Positions 26,601 to 39,219 of a stretch of DNA of 64,000 nt are shown here, in pieces. The notes below the pieces were generated by a model. It was not told the DNA's origin, made no database searches, and saw nothing but the letters and a program-made list of their open reading frames with translations. Made by a program: the position numbers and the translations under genes. This DNA is from Aphelocoma coerulescens (lineage: Eukaryota > Chordata > Aves > Passeriformes > Corvidae): assembly GCF_041296385.1 (NCBI RefSeq), contig NC_091013.1, positions 30,017,001 to 30,081,000 of the forward strand, written 5' to 3'. The first letter of the stretch is position 1; the number at the start of each line of letters is the position of its first letter.

Positions 26601-29600
26601 TCTTTAAAATGGCTTGGAACCGTCTAATTGTGCATGTAGGCAGTTACTTACTGTGTGATCTTATTACTGCTCTCCTAATTCTTGCTCTTTTCCTGCCTAG
26701 CTTTGTTGTGTTTTGTTCTAAGTCAAACCATAGGCTGTTGCAGTCAGACATTTTGCCTTCCTGACATCTGAGATATGTGTATAGGGCAATTATTCCTATA
26801 CCAGTGGTACATAAGCAGTACAGGGCTGTGTCCTTCACATGTCCATCAGTTCTTGCTAGCATCTGTATGCCTTCCTTGTCACTGCAAGGGACATCCCCAG
26901 TATGCAGGATTCACGGTCTTCTATTTTCTCCTGAAATTAATAATTCAGTTTTACAAATTAACCATTTAATCTTTCCTATGTGGCCTGTCCACTGCCATTT
27001 GAACTGGAAGCCAACTCAAGGAAGGCAACACAAAAGAAACTTTTCAAACGTCCATAGCAGAGGAAGAGCTAAGTATTTGATTTTCAAACTGGAAAGCAGG
27101 TGAGAAGCAGCCAATGACTGAGAAATTTGGAAGAGTTTCATTTCTACCTGCTCACCAATGCTGGCAAAGTAAGAATAGATTAATGAATGAGTGGTTCTTG
27201 GTGTAGCTATAACTACCAGATCAATCACATATATCATTATTTTTCAATACCTTTCCCAGATTTTTTGTTGTTTGGTTTGCTAGTTGATTTTTTATTTTCC
27301 TTCTTTTTAAAAGAAAAATGTAGTAGTGTTTTCTGGTCTCTGCTTAAACCAGTCTGAGTTTATTTCAGTGGACTTAAACCTTGTTTACAGTGTGGCAGTA
27401 AAGGTTTCTTTGCAACCTAAGAATAACATTTTAACTAAGATGAGATGCAGTGTAAAAATGCTTGATTCCTCCTCAAAACCAAATGGATATTTCACCTTGA
27501 CTCAGACAAATGGCAGATGCTGCCAAGCACTTACTGTAGCAAGCAGACAGAGGAGAAAGCAAGGTTTGCTCATACACTAGTCCCCAGATGACTATTAATC
27601 ATTCATAAATTACTCCTGTGTTGTTTTGATTTTGTTTTTTCTTTAATGATTTTTAGTGTCCTTATAAAGCACCAGTGCATCTCTCCTCACCCTAAACTGA
27701 CAATGCAGTTGTAACAAATCTTCCTTCAAACCTGATGCACAGTCTGAAAAACATGTTTCTCTCTGAAAGAGGACTCACTGGAAGCTTATAAAACAAGAAG
27801 CTTTCTATTTTTAAAGTGTTTCCCATATATCTTCTGGACATATAAGTCATAGCTCTCTGCCTCTGTGAATGACTGAAACCAACCAAGAATCTCTGCATTA
27901 GGCTGCTGTGTGTTTCAGTGCACTGAAAATACACTAGTAGGGATGAGAGTGAGCGATCAGCAGGAAGCTTTCACAGAAATCCTGACACTAGCCTGTTTTC
28001 CAACAGCAGAGAACTGCTATTTAGATCTTTGGGATCCTAGCTTGGAAGGCAAAAGATGTCAAAGATGGCCAAAGAAAAACCAGCCAAAATCCAGATTCCA
28101 AGACTAACCAAGAGTTTAGTTCAAAAGAAGACTTTACATTTTGGTGTTAGTCATGGCCTCCTGAACCCCGGGTGCAGGCCACAGTCTTGCACAGAGCAGA
28201 GAGAAGGAATCAGCACCTGCCACCAGGACCACAAGGGACAACTCTGGGAGGAACAAGCTACATCACTAGCAGAAAGCCACACACCATTTCGTATGTAGAG
28301 AACATTCTATGGAATAAATTGTAACTAGTTAATTAACTGTACTTTGCAGTTCTATATTATTAGCTGCTGAGGGCAACTGGTGCCTTGGCACTGCAGTCAG
28401 TGTGGATTGCATACACAGCCTGAACCTGCTAATTGAGTATGAGCAAGAGCCCGCAGCTCGGCTGGCTGGTGGCCCAGGCTGTGCCGCACAGCGAGCAGAG
28501 TGTCTCAGGGTCTTCTGCCGGACACCCAGTACAACTGTGCGTGTTAAAGTAGCACCACCTCTGTAACCTATGCATGAGCAACAACTTGCCAAGCACTTGC
28601 CCACTACATGATATCAAATTTGACACCTGATTTGCAGGGGCTGTTCTGGGTACAGAAGGAGGCTTCCTTCTCCTCGGCTGAATTTCTAAATGAATCTTTA
28701 TCTGACACCCAAGTACCACCCACATTTGCCAGCTGACACTCTGCGCCAGGCTCTGCTCCCGGTTTCATAAAATCCACAAAGACCCTGGGGGCAACCAAAG
28801 TGCAACAGAAAGCAGATCTGGGGGCCTTGTTTTGGAGTTTGGTGGTGGTTTTTGCTACTCTTCTATGCCAGTGGAATTTAAAAAGATGAGTACAAATGAT
28901 ACAGACTTATGTAATGCTTGACATAGATTTCTTCAGCATCTGAGCTCTCTACAAAAGAAGTTTGCAGTTTAATTAGAATGGCTTACATCCAGCAACTGTA
29001 TTCAGAATAAACAAAAATTAGAACTTAGGGATATTTTTTTTCCTAAAAGTAGCTCAAATAGGGAGAGGGAAGAATTTATTTACATTCACACACTCTGAGT
29101 TTGTTTTAGAAGCACACTGCCAGGGCAGATACTTGTGGCTGGAGACCAAGGAGAGACCCTGCAGGATAAGTTAGATGGGTTTCTTGTCCAATGAGCTAGT
29201 GGGAAAAGGAGGGACTGATGTTAGGCCTCTGCCAAGAAACCTTTTTTTTGTGGTGTCCCAAGTCTACTTAAAGTACAGGAAAAGATATGCGAAGTCTGAT
29301 TGTCTTCATAGATGATCTCCTATCTTTTGAATGCCTCTTCTTGCTGAAGGTATCATGGGCAAATCACATTAGCTTTGATCTGAGTCTTTCCCAACACCCC
29401 ATAAAACACAGCTTTGCATACCAACGCATGAACAACAGCAATAAAAGGGGTGAACCTAAGTGTAGGATTTTATGGATCCATCTGCCAAGCATTTCTTCAC
29501 AAGAGGAGAAACACATTATGAGTCTAAGCAGATGCCAGGTCTCACCAAACTGTACATTGACAGCAAAACATCAAGCCATACCCATAATTGCCTGATCAGG

Positions 29601-29970
29601 TTGCTACGCTTTGGAGGTGAATCTGAAGAAATCACTGATGCACTGACGCTGAGGGAGCACTTCAGGGAATGGAAATGTAAGGAGGTGATGCTGAGGACAC
29701 TCAAGTCCTTCCTCTGTTTACCCTTGACCAAACATGATCCTCACCTGCAGAGTTACCTGAGTTTCTCTGAGGATGCAGAAGAGGGAAAGATGTATACAGT
29801 ATTTATAATCAGTCAAGGAGATGTCACATTCATCCTGATCACATTCCTGATCCCTGAGAACGGCAGAGCAGAAGAATAGGCATTGCTACTGCATAAAATT
29901 GGTAAATGGCATGCAAGAAAAATAAGGGCACTGTTCAAGGACATGGATAAGTAAATATGACTCCACATTA
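20641..29970. other. Intergenic, no gene
   Basis: Non-coding sequence with only chance frames, the longest being 135 codons at 29472-29879 and 129 codons at 23110-23499, neither resembling a family. A small CpG-bearing patch lies near 23285-23400. One candidate regulatory block is listed separately. Confidence 0.55.
24330..24690. promoter_or_regulatory. Candidate conserved non-coding element
   Basis: AT-rich, complex sequence with clustered TAAT cores: ATATTAAATGAGCTATAATT, CCACATTAATGAGGCAGCTC, GGTCATTAATAATAGTGAGG, ATTATTAATTG, plus a GTAAATGCATC octamer-like site and CAGCACCTGTCAACACGTC with E-box character. No frame of note. Regulatory role is inferred from texture and from the POU3F3-facing desert position. 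Confidence 0.28.
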
Positions 29971-30260
29971 ATAGATTCATGGAGTTATTTCTGCTGGAAG
30001 GGACATTTGGAGGTCATCTGCTCTGATTACCTTCTCAAAACTAGTCTTGCTTTGATGTTAGCAACTCAGACCTACTGCAGCAAGGGGGTTCATAAAGGAC
30101 CGGTCATAAAGGACAACATGGTTTTTAGAGCTCTGGTAACATCTTCTGACACCCTCAGTGCCCCTGAACACACAGAAGTTGTCTGAGTCCCTGATGAGGA
30201 GCTGGGGGGGGGACAAAGGGCCCATGCAGTGTTCAAGCTGCTGCATAGCACTTATTGAGC
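29971..30260 (-). mobile_element. CR1 retroposon 3' fragment, degenerate
   Basis: The plus strand begins ATAGATTCATGGAGTTATTT and continues CTGCTGGAAGGGACATTTGG, then AGGTCATCTGCTCTGATTACC. This matches the reverse complement of the CR1 3' end (a reversed form of ...GGTCCCTTCCAACC...ATTCTATG). The copy is diverged and 5'-truncated; its upstream limit is approximate. Confidence 0.75.
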
Positions 30261-31019
30261 CTTCCCACCAGGATAAAAACTCTTAAGAACTGGGTCCACC
30301 TTAGTTTTCCCAGCAAGTGAGGCAATCCAAGCCAGGCCCAATGTTCATATCACCAGTGCATTCAGAGCATGCCTAAGAGGAGCTTTCTGGGAGATGGCAA
30401 ATTGCCCTCTGCCTCTTCACATAGTCTGTATTTGCTGTCACAGAAGATATACTGTACAAAGGTACTCTGGAGTCAAGACACGTGTGAAATATCTCCATAT
30501 CAGCGTCCTTCCCACTGTCTCCCATTCATTCTTTTCCTCTTATCTCTCTTCCCCCATTGCTTTTGCTGATGTATAGACTCCCAGTATTGCTTGGGAGAGG
30601 TGACCATTTGAATTCTACCTTCCCAGGCCTCCAAACACCTTCCCAGCTGCAAACACAAGGGAAGAGCATGGGCAAGCACTTGCCAGAAGGGTCCATGCCC
30701 TGAGAGAGACATTTTATTTGCACAGACAAAAGCTCCCTCTGCACACCTAGGTGCCAGAAAAACCTGACCACCCAAATGTTTGTGCAAAGGGAATAAAAGG
30801 AGCAGGAAAGCGATCAGATGGAATCACTAGCTAGCTTTAGCAAACATGGGCTCTAATTAATTTTTTCCTCCCATTGTTTACCCAGCTTTGTATGTAACTG
30901 AGAGCTGAACTGGGCTTATCAGTAATTACCAACAGTTCTGGAAACTTTACACATTATTGTGCTGTGTTACTACACAGGGTAGTGATCCATGAAGATGGGT
31001 GTCTCTGCATTCACTGCTA

Positions 31020-31520
31020 AGCAATGCTTTAAAAAAATCCAAATCCCCTCCGACCCACTATTATGGTTGCTGCGATGAAGGGGGAAAAGGGAGGGAAAGC
31101 AGAGGGTGGCAGCGCGTCTGCTTCAGATCTAATTATGAAAGTTTCCGGGACGCAGTGGCGTGCTACCTCGGCGGCAGTGTCAGAGGATGCTCTGCCTGCA
31201 GCCACACTTCTTTCCCAGCCCTGGAATTGCATTTTCCCATTCCATAGTGACACCTGCTGGGAGCAACTGAGCGGAGACTCCCCTGCTGCTCTGCTTGGCA
31301 AGGGGCTGAGCAGTGCAAAATGAAGGGTCTACGGCAATCAGGCAGATTGATTCCCCTCCTTTCCTTACAGATTGAGCCAGGCTCTTATCAGAGCAAAAAC
31401 GGATGTCTGCAGCATGATTAATGCTCAGAAACACCCCATACGAGCAGCCCCTGAGACAAGACACTGGAGCATCAGCTGTAGGCCTGCAGGAGAAAGGAGT
31501 GAACATCAGAGGGCTGTTTG
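31020..31520. promoter_or_regulatory. Candidate regulatory block with local CpG cluster
   Basis: CpGs cluster in GGCAGCGCGTCTGC, TTTCCGGGACGCAGTGGCG and CTACCTCGGCGGCAGTG, next to homeodomain-like CTAATTATGAAAG and GCATGATTAATGCTCAG. CpG retention in AT-rich flank suggests low methylation in the germline, as for active regulatory DNA. It sits 1.5-2 kb left of the CpG island. Inference. Confidence 0.3.
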
Positions 31521-32589
31521 CATGCAGAGAGCCAAATTTAGCCCATGTAGCAAGGAGGTGAAAGCAGGTTTGAATTTTTCCCCCTTTCAGGAGCTGAAAG
31601 GTCATATGAAAGGAAAGGTCATGCTTCACTTGCTGTTTGCTGACAGTTTTTCTGTAAATATTGGGCAGTGTAGGAAGAAAAGATCCTAGGCCAGTACCTT
31701 TGGTCTGATTTGATTTGGTCACTGTGATGGCAGTCCAAACTGTGGCTTCTCTGTGCTTTCTATTCTCCTTTCCTCCTGAGGATTTCACTGTTCCTGCCCA
31801 GCATTTAGATTCCGTCATGCCTGGCGTGTGGGCTGCAACGCATGCATGCAATAACCAGGGAAATGGAAAAATCTTGCCCTAACCCTGCACTTTCCTTTCT
31901 CCCTTTCAAAGCTGAAGGGAAAAGACAACTCAGGAGGAAAAGTGCCAAAATGTTTTAGAAATAAACGACATACACCAGAGTCATCACACATTTTCCTAGG
32001 CAGGATAGTAATTTCTGTAATGTATTTTTAACCATGAGGAGTGATGGGAGGGAAGCCACTTAAATCTAATGCAAATGAAGGATTTGTCAGTTACGCAGTT
32101 CGTATAATGTCATACGTAGAAAATGTTATAAAAGTGGAGGGATTATGGTGAGGAGAGACTTTTCTAAATTTGGAGGCCTCCTTTTAGGGCTTTAGCCCCC
32201 TCACTCTTTCAGATCACTGGGAACGTTTTTCATCAAGGAAGGGCAGGAGTCTCTCTCAAAAACTGTGACAGCTCTCTAAGCTACATGTTACTTAAGAAAC
32301 TTCACTCTCCTCACTGCTACCTCTTCCAGTTTCTGCCAACTGCTGCTTCTCCTCATTTCAGTTCTTCAGTGATCCCCAACCACTTTATGCACAGCGGGGC
32401 AGTTTCCAAATTCTTCCAGGCTATTTCCTTCCTCCCTTCAAGGCAATGGCAGCTTCTGTGACCAAAAACCTTATCTAATACGGAGGCTTTCCGCTGTTTT
32501 GGTTTTGATTCCAGATTGGATTAAAGGTGCTAGGAACAGGACCATTTGTCCAGTTGATGCACAGTGACAGCATCAGTTATGGGCACATC

Positions 32590-32930
32590 TGGAATTTCTT
32601 TGCAGCAGTGGTTCAATAGGGTTAATTGCACTGACCTCATTTATAAAGCACTGAGATCTTATGAATGAATATAAGTGTTTAAAAAAACCCCGATGTATTA
32701 TAGTTATTAATATGTATTACCCTCATGGATAATTATTTAAGCAAGAAATTATTGAAGCACCCATTTACCGCAAAAAGTAGAGCAGCACTGCAGTCACAGG
32801 AGCCTGGCAGGCTGGAAAGAGCATTTAGCCCAGCATTTGGGGCTGTCCTGCCCCACTAATGGCCTTGGTTGTTATTAAGGCTCCCACGAAGGGTAAAACG
32901 TCCTTAAGTGTATTAGACTCTACTCGGTGA
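32590..32930. promoter_or_regulatory. Candidate conserved non-coding element beside the CpG island
   Basis: AT-rich complex sequence (GTTATTAATATGTATTACCC, GGATAATTATTTAAGC, CCACTAATGGCC, GTTGTTATTAAGGC) ending at the edge of the island. The pairing of a homeodomain-motif block with a CpG island resembles promoters of developmental transcripts. Not verified. Confidence 0.27.
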
Positions 32931-32989
32931 AGGCTGACAGACGTGCGACCCTCAAAATAAACAGGGAGACCGAGATACCTTTAAATGGC

Positions 32990-33400
32990 TAAACCCCGAG
33001 CAAGCAGTAAAAGCTGAGCCGCGGGAGCAGAACAGCCGGGCTCTCATTAGCGCTAACAAGCCGCTTTCCCGGGAAGCGGCTCCCGGCAGAGCTCCTTTCG
33101 AGGGGAAATGAAGCCCCCCGGTGGCCGCCGGACGCCTTGCAGCCCCCGCTCCCGCACCGCTCCCGCACCGCTCCCGCACCGCTCCCGCACCGCTCCCGCA
33201 CCCCGCGCCCCGGCCCCGCTGTCCGCGGCTCTGCCGGGAGCCCCGCGGGTTGGCCCCGGCCCGGCCAGCCCCGCGGCGCACGCAGCAGCACGCCCCTGTC
33301 CCACACATCCCCTTCGCCAAAAATCTGGCCGCCGTCTTTCCCCAGCCCGCCGTTATCTGTGGCCAAGTGAGAGTAAGCACCTCTCAGCCGAGGGGATTTC
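32990..33400. promoter_or_regulatory. Orphan CpG island
   Basis: The only strongly GC-rich, CpG-dense interval in the window, about 400 bp, with GCCGCTTTCCCGGGAAGCGGC (33060-33080, 7-bp inverted arms), several CCCGC/GCCCCG boxes and an 11-bp tandem repeat. CpG islands in vertebrates usually mark promoters, yet no gene starts here and TMEM182 reads from 27 kb away. It may drive a long non-coding RNA or a distant developmental gene. Overlapping long frames on both strands reflect GC content, not coding. Confidence 0.75.
33148..33202. repeat. Five perfect copies of an 11-bp unit in the CpG island
   Basis: GCTCCCGCACC is repeated five times without change, each copy carrying one CpG. Such minisatellites in GC-rich promoters are prone to copy-number variation. 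Confidence 0.97.
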
Positions 33401-35319
33401 CGTCCTGTCTGCAGCAAGTTGCACATGGTGGGACGTGAATGTCACCCATGCTCGTTCTCAGATAAAAAACAAATACAAATCTCAACAAACACGATGCAGA
33501 TTCTCCCTTTCACAGAGGAAGAAATTGGCAAGAGCCCCAGCCTCATGAGGGGAGAGTTTGGCTTTGCCAACCATTTATCTTGACGCTGGAGTAGTTCAGG
33601 CACTGATACGGTACAAATGTTCTTTCCAAACTTAAAAACCACACCTTTGGCACCTTCACTGGAAGGTGCACTGAAAAGCTCGTGTGGGCCAAATGGTTTT
33701 TGTTAAATCATTCTCTCAAAGCCCTATCTTTTCCTGTTATTGAGCAGTTTTTAGACAATTCTTGCATCTACTGCATGTAGGTATACAGGCAACAACTAAA
33801 TGGGCAGTTTGTTTGTGCTGGAATAAGGATCTGACCAAATATCCCAAGCAAATGGCTGATCAAGGAGTTTCAGATACCAAGATGTAGGGCGTTAGCTTCT
33901 AACTGGGGCTTCTGCTTTGGACTCTCTAGTTCATTAATTTCTTCCCACTCTGAGTGCAGAAGCTCTCGATTAAATTAAAGAGCCCATAGATGATTCATGC
34001 AGATTCTTCAATGGATGTGTTCATTTCACTGGAGCAGTGGAGATATGGACACAGATTACCAAGGGCAATCTGAAGAGTATTTCACTGCCATTGAAATATG
34101 CATAGAATTTCTTTGGGTTCTTTTCTGCAGAGAAAAAAAATGTCAGACATGATTTTTTACAGCAATTCATAATTGGAATATAATTACTTAATATTCCTGT
34201 ACATCTGAATTACAAGTAATGCTTCTTACTGCAGAAAGGTTATCCAAATATTCACTGGCTGAATCACAGGTTAGACTTATAAGAGGGTCTTACGTAATAG
34301 AACCAACTGTCACCCTCCTGTCTTTGAGTGTGTATGTCACTGCCTTGTGACAGATTTCTATAGGACTGTTTGTACAATGAAGTACCCCTAGCTTTTCATT
34401 ACAGCCAGAAAAACTAAGCTGATAGGAGTGAGCTTTTCTTTTTTTTTTTATCAGGCTGGAACTTTTATTTTCTGATAGATACTAGAAGCAAGTGCCTCCC
34501 ATGGATTGCATTCTCTGTAGATACAGAGAGTAGCCAGAAAAATCTTCCAAGGAAATACGAAGCTCTGCACAGCTTTTCTATAGTACTGTATCAATCCAGC
34601 TAAAGAGCTAAAACCTACACATACCACGTTCTGTTCTGAATCCCACCAGTCTCATTTCCTCAGGTACAACTAACACTGGGGAAGCCCACAAACTAGTGCT
34701 GTATAGTGCAACTTCAAAAACGTAACAGGCATTTGGAGCTGCAGTGATAGGACCACAGCACTGGTACACTGGGCCTTGTTTCTGTGGGGAAGGCAGAGAG
34801 CATAATCCAGGTTATCGTTCCTCTTCTCTCTTTGGCCCGTCTTTGTCTTGCACCCCACAGGCATAGCCACTATTAGCTGGCAGAGCACAGTACTTAAGCT
34901 AATTTTTTCAAGGTAGTTGTCCACATGCACTGCTACATAGACATGTCTTGGAGACTGTACGCCGTGCTGTCCCACGTCTGGACCCGGTGTGGGTCCTGGA
35001 GCAGCTCACAAAGCTGTTCAGGCTCATCTCAGCAACAGGCGCATGCAGGACTGTTGTGTGCATGGTGAAGCACACCAGTGCCTCAAAACGTGGTGCTTCA
35101 AGGGAAGCTTAACACTTCCCTCCCTAAAGCCTGCTTCTCAGGGAAAGCTGAAAGGGTGCTCTTGTACTGGATTATGTGAGGTACATGCCAACGAACCAAG
35201 CTACTTAGCACTAGTCCCAGAACATACAGGAATATGCTGTACATATTGCTTTGACTAACAACTTGTTATTTAAAGTTCAGAGCAAAGATTTAAACCCTGA
35301 AAAGTTTTTTCATAATTGC

Positions 35320-35341
35320 GGGGGGGAGGGAAGGGGGGAGG
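35320..35341 (+). repeat. G-rich tract with G-quadruplex potential
   Basis: Seven G, A, three G, AA, six G, A, two G. Four runs of at least three G can be drawn with loops of one or two bases. Isolated, with no gene nearby. Confidence 0.8.
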
Positions 35342-36150
35342 ATGATGACGTACAAATGGGCAGGACTTAAAAAAATAGGAGTAAAAGAAGGATTACATAA
35401 AAAACTTCAGTTTCCTAATCAAGACTCACTGGAACTTCTTTGAAAGCACTATCCCATAGTTCCTGAGAGAAGTTAAATGCAAGCTGATCACTCCAGCTCC
35501 TGAATTTAATACATCTATCAGAGTTAACAATGACCTGGGCATGGGATCAGTCCCTTTATTTTCCATGGAAAATTCTCCTATTCTCCATTAATAGAATAAC
35601 TGAATTCCCTGCTAAATACATTGTATTTATTGGTTAATTCTTCTTGGGACTAGCTGTTCTTGACTTTGTTCAATGTTTTGTAAAAATTCAAGATTAGTCT
35701 TATGATATTAAGAGCAGGTTTCAAATCTATTTCAAATCTCATAAAGATATCCTCTCCTGCTACAAAATCTTACCCTGGACTGAAAATAGGAAGACAGAAT
35801 TAGTCCTTTTCAAGACAGAATCATCAAAGATCAATGGACATAAAAGAGTTTTACTTGGGAGAAAAAAGAAAGAGGCCAAATTTCAAGATAACGCAGACAG
35901 TCAGTGAGACTGGAGTGCTTGAAGCTGCTGGAATTTTTTTAAGTCATTCACAAATACTATATCTACCCTTGACAGGTCATTTCATTCTATTTAGCACTTT
36001 TTATTCTCTGTGGTTTATAAGCTCTTAAGCAAATGTAAGAGGGAGGAAAAGCTAACGTGTCTGATAATACACTATATCAGGCTGACAACCTAACTGAATT
36101 TCCCCTGTGGTGCTAGCAAAACGCTGTTCCAAAAAGTAATAATGCATACC

Positions 36151-36182
36151 AAAAAAAAGAGAGAGAGAGAAAAGGGGGGGGG
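36151..36182 (+). repeat. A/GA/G purine tract
   Basis: A-run, then a (GA)n stretch of about twelve bases, AAA, then nine consecutive G. Simple purine repeat. Confidence 0.9.
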
Positions 36183-39100
36183 AAAGGATCATAGAGATCA
36201 TGCCGTCACATTTAATTTCAGAGAACAAAACCTGAAGCTGATTTCTCTTTAGATCAGTTGTATACCAGTTGGAACATGGGTGCCTAGCACTGCGACAGAG
36301 TAATATGATCTGAGCTTTAAATAGCTGCCAAATAACCATGTGGTGGCTGGCAGCATTAAACGTGTTGCAACGAGAATGATCTGTTTCAAAGTAAAGCCAC
36401 ATAACAGAGGATTAGTCAATCTGATGTGGTATAGAAGAGGAGGGGGGAACGTTTTTCATTATCCTTCTGGGTTTCTCTCTGGTTTAAATGTGTTTCCAAC
36501 TCAAAGATGCATTAATTTAAGCTCTTTCTCTTAACTGGTTTAAAACCTGAACCATGTCCAGGTCATTTCAGATAACATCTCCTAAGGTACCCGGGTACAA
36601 GGTGGGGAGTAACAGTGTGACAAATGTGAAGTAACACCACCGAGACTGTTCCCTTGTTTTAACCTAGTACAGAGTGGCTGCCTCTCAGTGTGAAAGGCAC
36701 CTTCCCTGTGCAGAGCTGCTCTCCACCTCCTACCCCCCCACCCTGCTACCATCCCCCCACTTGCCTAGCTTGTACCAAATGCATCCTTGCCAGATTTTAG
36801 GAACAGATAAGGAACAGATCTACAGCAAGTAACATAGGGTGATTCATACTCCAAGCCCTCTCCTTCTCCTCAGAGCAAAATGTGGAGGCTTGCAGCACTC
36901 CATGAGGCCCTTCTGGGCTCTTTGGGACATAGGGAAAAATCAGGTGCAGTGTGGAGATGTCCAATATAGGAGTTGCTGCCAGCCCTCCATTCCATCTTAC
37001 CTTCAAGTCAAATGGCTCTTCTGACCACTACTGTTATCACGTCTCCTGGGTAGATAAGGCACATAAGGACTGGAAAGACAGACCAGTATTGGTCTTAAAC
37101 TGGTAATGTGAATGAGAGACACACAGGGAAAAGTAGTGCTGTAAATACTTGTGATTCTTCATCCCTTCTGTCACATTTGATTATAGATGACTGACTTCTG
37201 TTTTTAATTTCAGTGTCTCCACCGACTTCAGCTGCATCAGTTCAGACTTTCTGTAAGTTAACACAGCAGAATTTCATGTGAACATACTTTATCTAGTCCT
37301 CACTGCCTGGGAATCACACTGCCAAAAGGACAAACAGGAACAGGAGAGCCAGGGGAGAGCCAGCTGCTGCATCAGAAGGTAAATAGCTCATTTAAGATGT
37401 TCAACATGACTCCGTAAAAGATAATAAGCACAACATACTCCGCAGCCAGGATTTTGCAAGAATGGAGACAGCAATAGATACTACCTACAGTTGTCCTACT
37501 AGCAGTTTACTAGCTCACTACAGAGTACAGTCTCAGCTGCAGCAGGTAGGCACCCTGCGGAGAAATAAAGCAGACTTTTTTTTACATTTCCTCAAAGGAG
37601 AACACTGCTTTACCTCATTAATGTAAATGCCAATAAACAGCCACAAATTTAATGAAAGTCAGCTCCAGCGAAACTCACAGCAGCCACCCAAATGAGTAAA
37701 AAGGATGAACTGGGGCAAATCCTTTTCTGACTGGTCTTGTCTGCAGCTGCCTTTGCCACATTGCATCGGTGCATCCCCCAGGGATCAAAAACTGCTGCAC
37801 AGAGGGCTGGCAGACAGCACAGAGGGACACTCATCCGTCTTTTTCTCCCTCCTTTCTCACCACCTTCTCCTCATTTTCACACTGCCCCCTTTGTGGGCAG
37901 TCACAGTCCTTGCCATGTTTGCACTGGACAAATGGATGATTTACAGGTTGAAAGTAATCAGAAAATGCTTCTTATTTACTCTTTTTCCTTTTGCCATCAC
38001 TCTTCCAAACCCATGTATTAAAAAAATAAATCTCTTTTCTTCCCATATGATCACAGGCTATTAAGCCAGTGAGGAAACTATTAAGGAAAAAAAAACAAAC
38101 AACCAAACTCCCAAACTCCTGTGTTTGTGGGGAACACAGTTCTTTGACCAATTTCACAGAATATTTTGATTAAAGTTTTTAATCCCCTTTACAATATTTT
38201 ATTCAGCTCTCATGAAAATCCCTGCATCCCTGCCAAGGATTTTCTAGACAAAAGCATATCTGGAAGAATGCCACAGAGCAAGTCACCTTAGCTGGCCTGT
38301 CTTTCCCAAGTTCTTACAAACCCATTCTCCTGCACATAGCTCTTTAATGAAATCAGAAGAACAAGAGTTAAATTGTGCTTTTAGGCAGTATCCATCCAGA
38401 AATGCCTCCCTACCACCCTCAACACCATTCCTTGGTCTGCAGCAACTACTTATTATGTATCACGTGCTTACCTACATACATTTTTTGGAGAGAGCAAACA
38501 AACCCCACCATTTTAGAAGGAACCTGATTTTCAGTTCTTCCATTAAGATGGAATCCACTAAAAGCAAATTGATAGAGCTACAGACTGCTGCCAAAGTATG
38601 AGTTTGAGTGAAGAACTAATGAGGACGCAAGCAATTTCTACTGGTGTTGGAAAGGCTTCCAGACATTGCAAAGAGAATCCTCAGAAACACCTTGGATCTT
38701 CAACAGCCATTACATCCACAGTCTGACCCAAAGGGTTGCCTCCAAGAGAGGATGTCTTGCACACAAAAGTGTAACTAATTTAGCTGCATAATGGAGAGCC
38801 TTCTGAAGATGCACATGGGCTGAATTAAGGGCACCACGGGAGCCTTTGGCTCATTCCTTGCAGAGTTTATTAGTTGCTGCTGCACACATGGTTGGGTTTG
38901 CTGGAAGAGGTCCAGCTCTGAGGCACCTCTCAATTCCTCCAGCTTCCAAAAACTGCAAGAAAGTGGCTCAAGCATATTGCCCCCTCTAAGCTCTCGTGGA
39001 GAAGGACTCTCCCCTGCAGAGAAGCAGACAGGGTTTGGGAGGGGTACCTAGTCAATAACTCTTGATTACTGAGTTTACCTTCACAATTTCCAGTGAGTGT

Positions 39101-39219
39101 CCTAGACTGTAAAGAGGGCAAATACCAACAGGGTGTATTATTTGAGAAACAGTATGTGATTGTGTAATTAAGGGCAGGAATATAATACCATATGCACAAC
39201 GAGCAGGGTTAATTTCAGC

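Larger units (their letters stand above)
30261..32989. other. Intergenic, no gene; flank of CpG island
   Basis: This stretch includes the longest open frame in the window (223 codons, minus, 31180-31851), which resembles no known protein and overlaps a candidate regulatory block. No exon structure or RNA gene is supported. Confidence 0.5.

Noticed and set aside
32952..33548. Several frames of 77-146 codons on both strands
   Set aside because: They sit in the CpG island, where GC richness and the 11-bp repeat remove stop codons. The frames conflict with each other and match no family.
36587..36598. 12-bp palindrome GTACCCGGGTAC
   Set aside because: A short palindrome of this size is expected by chance in 64 kb and has no associated feature.
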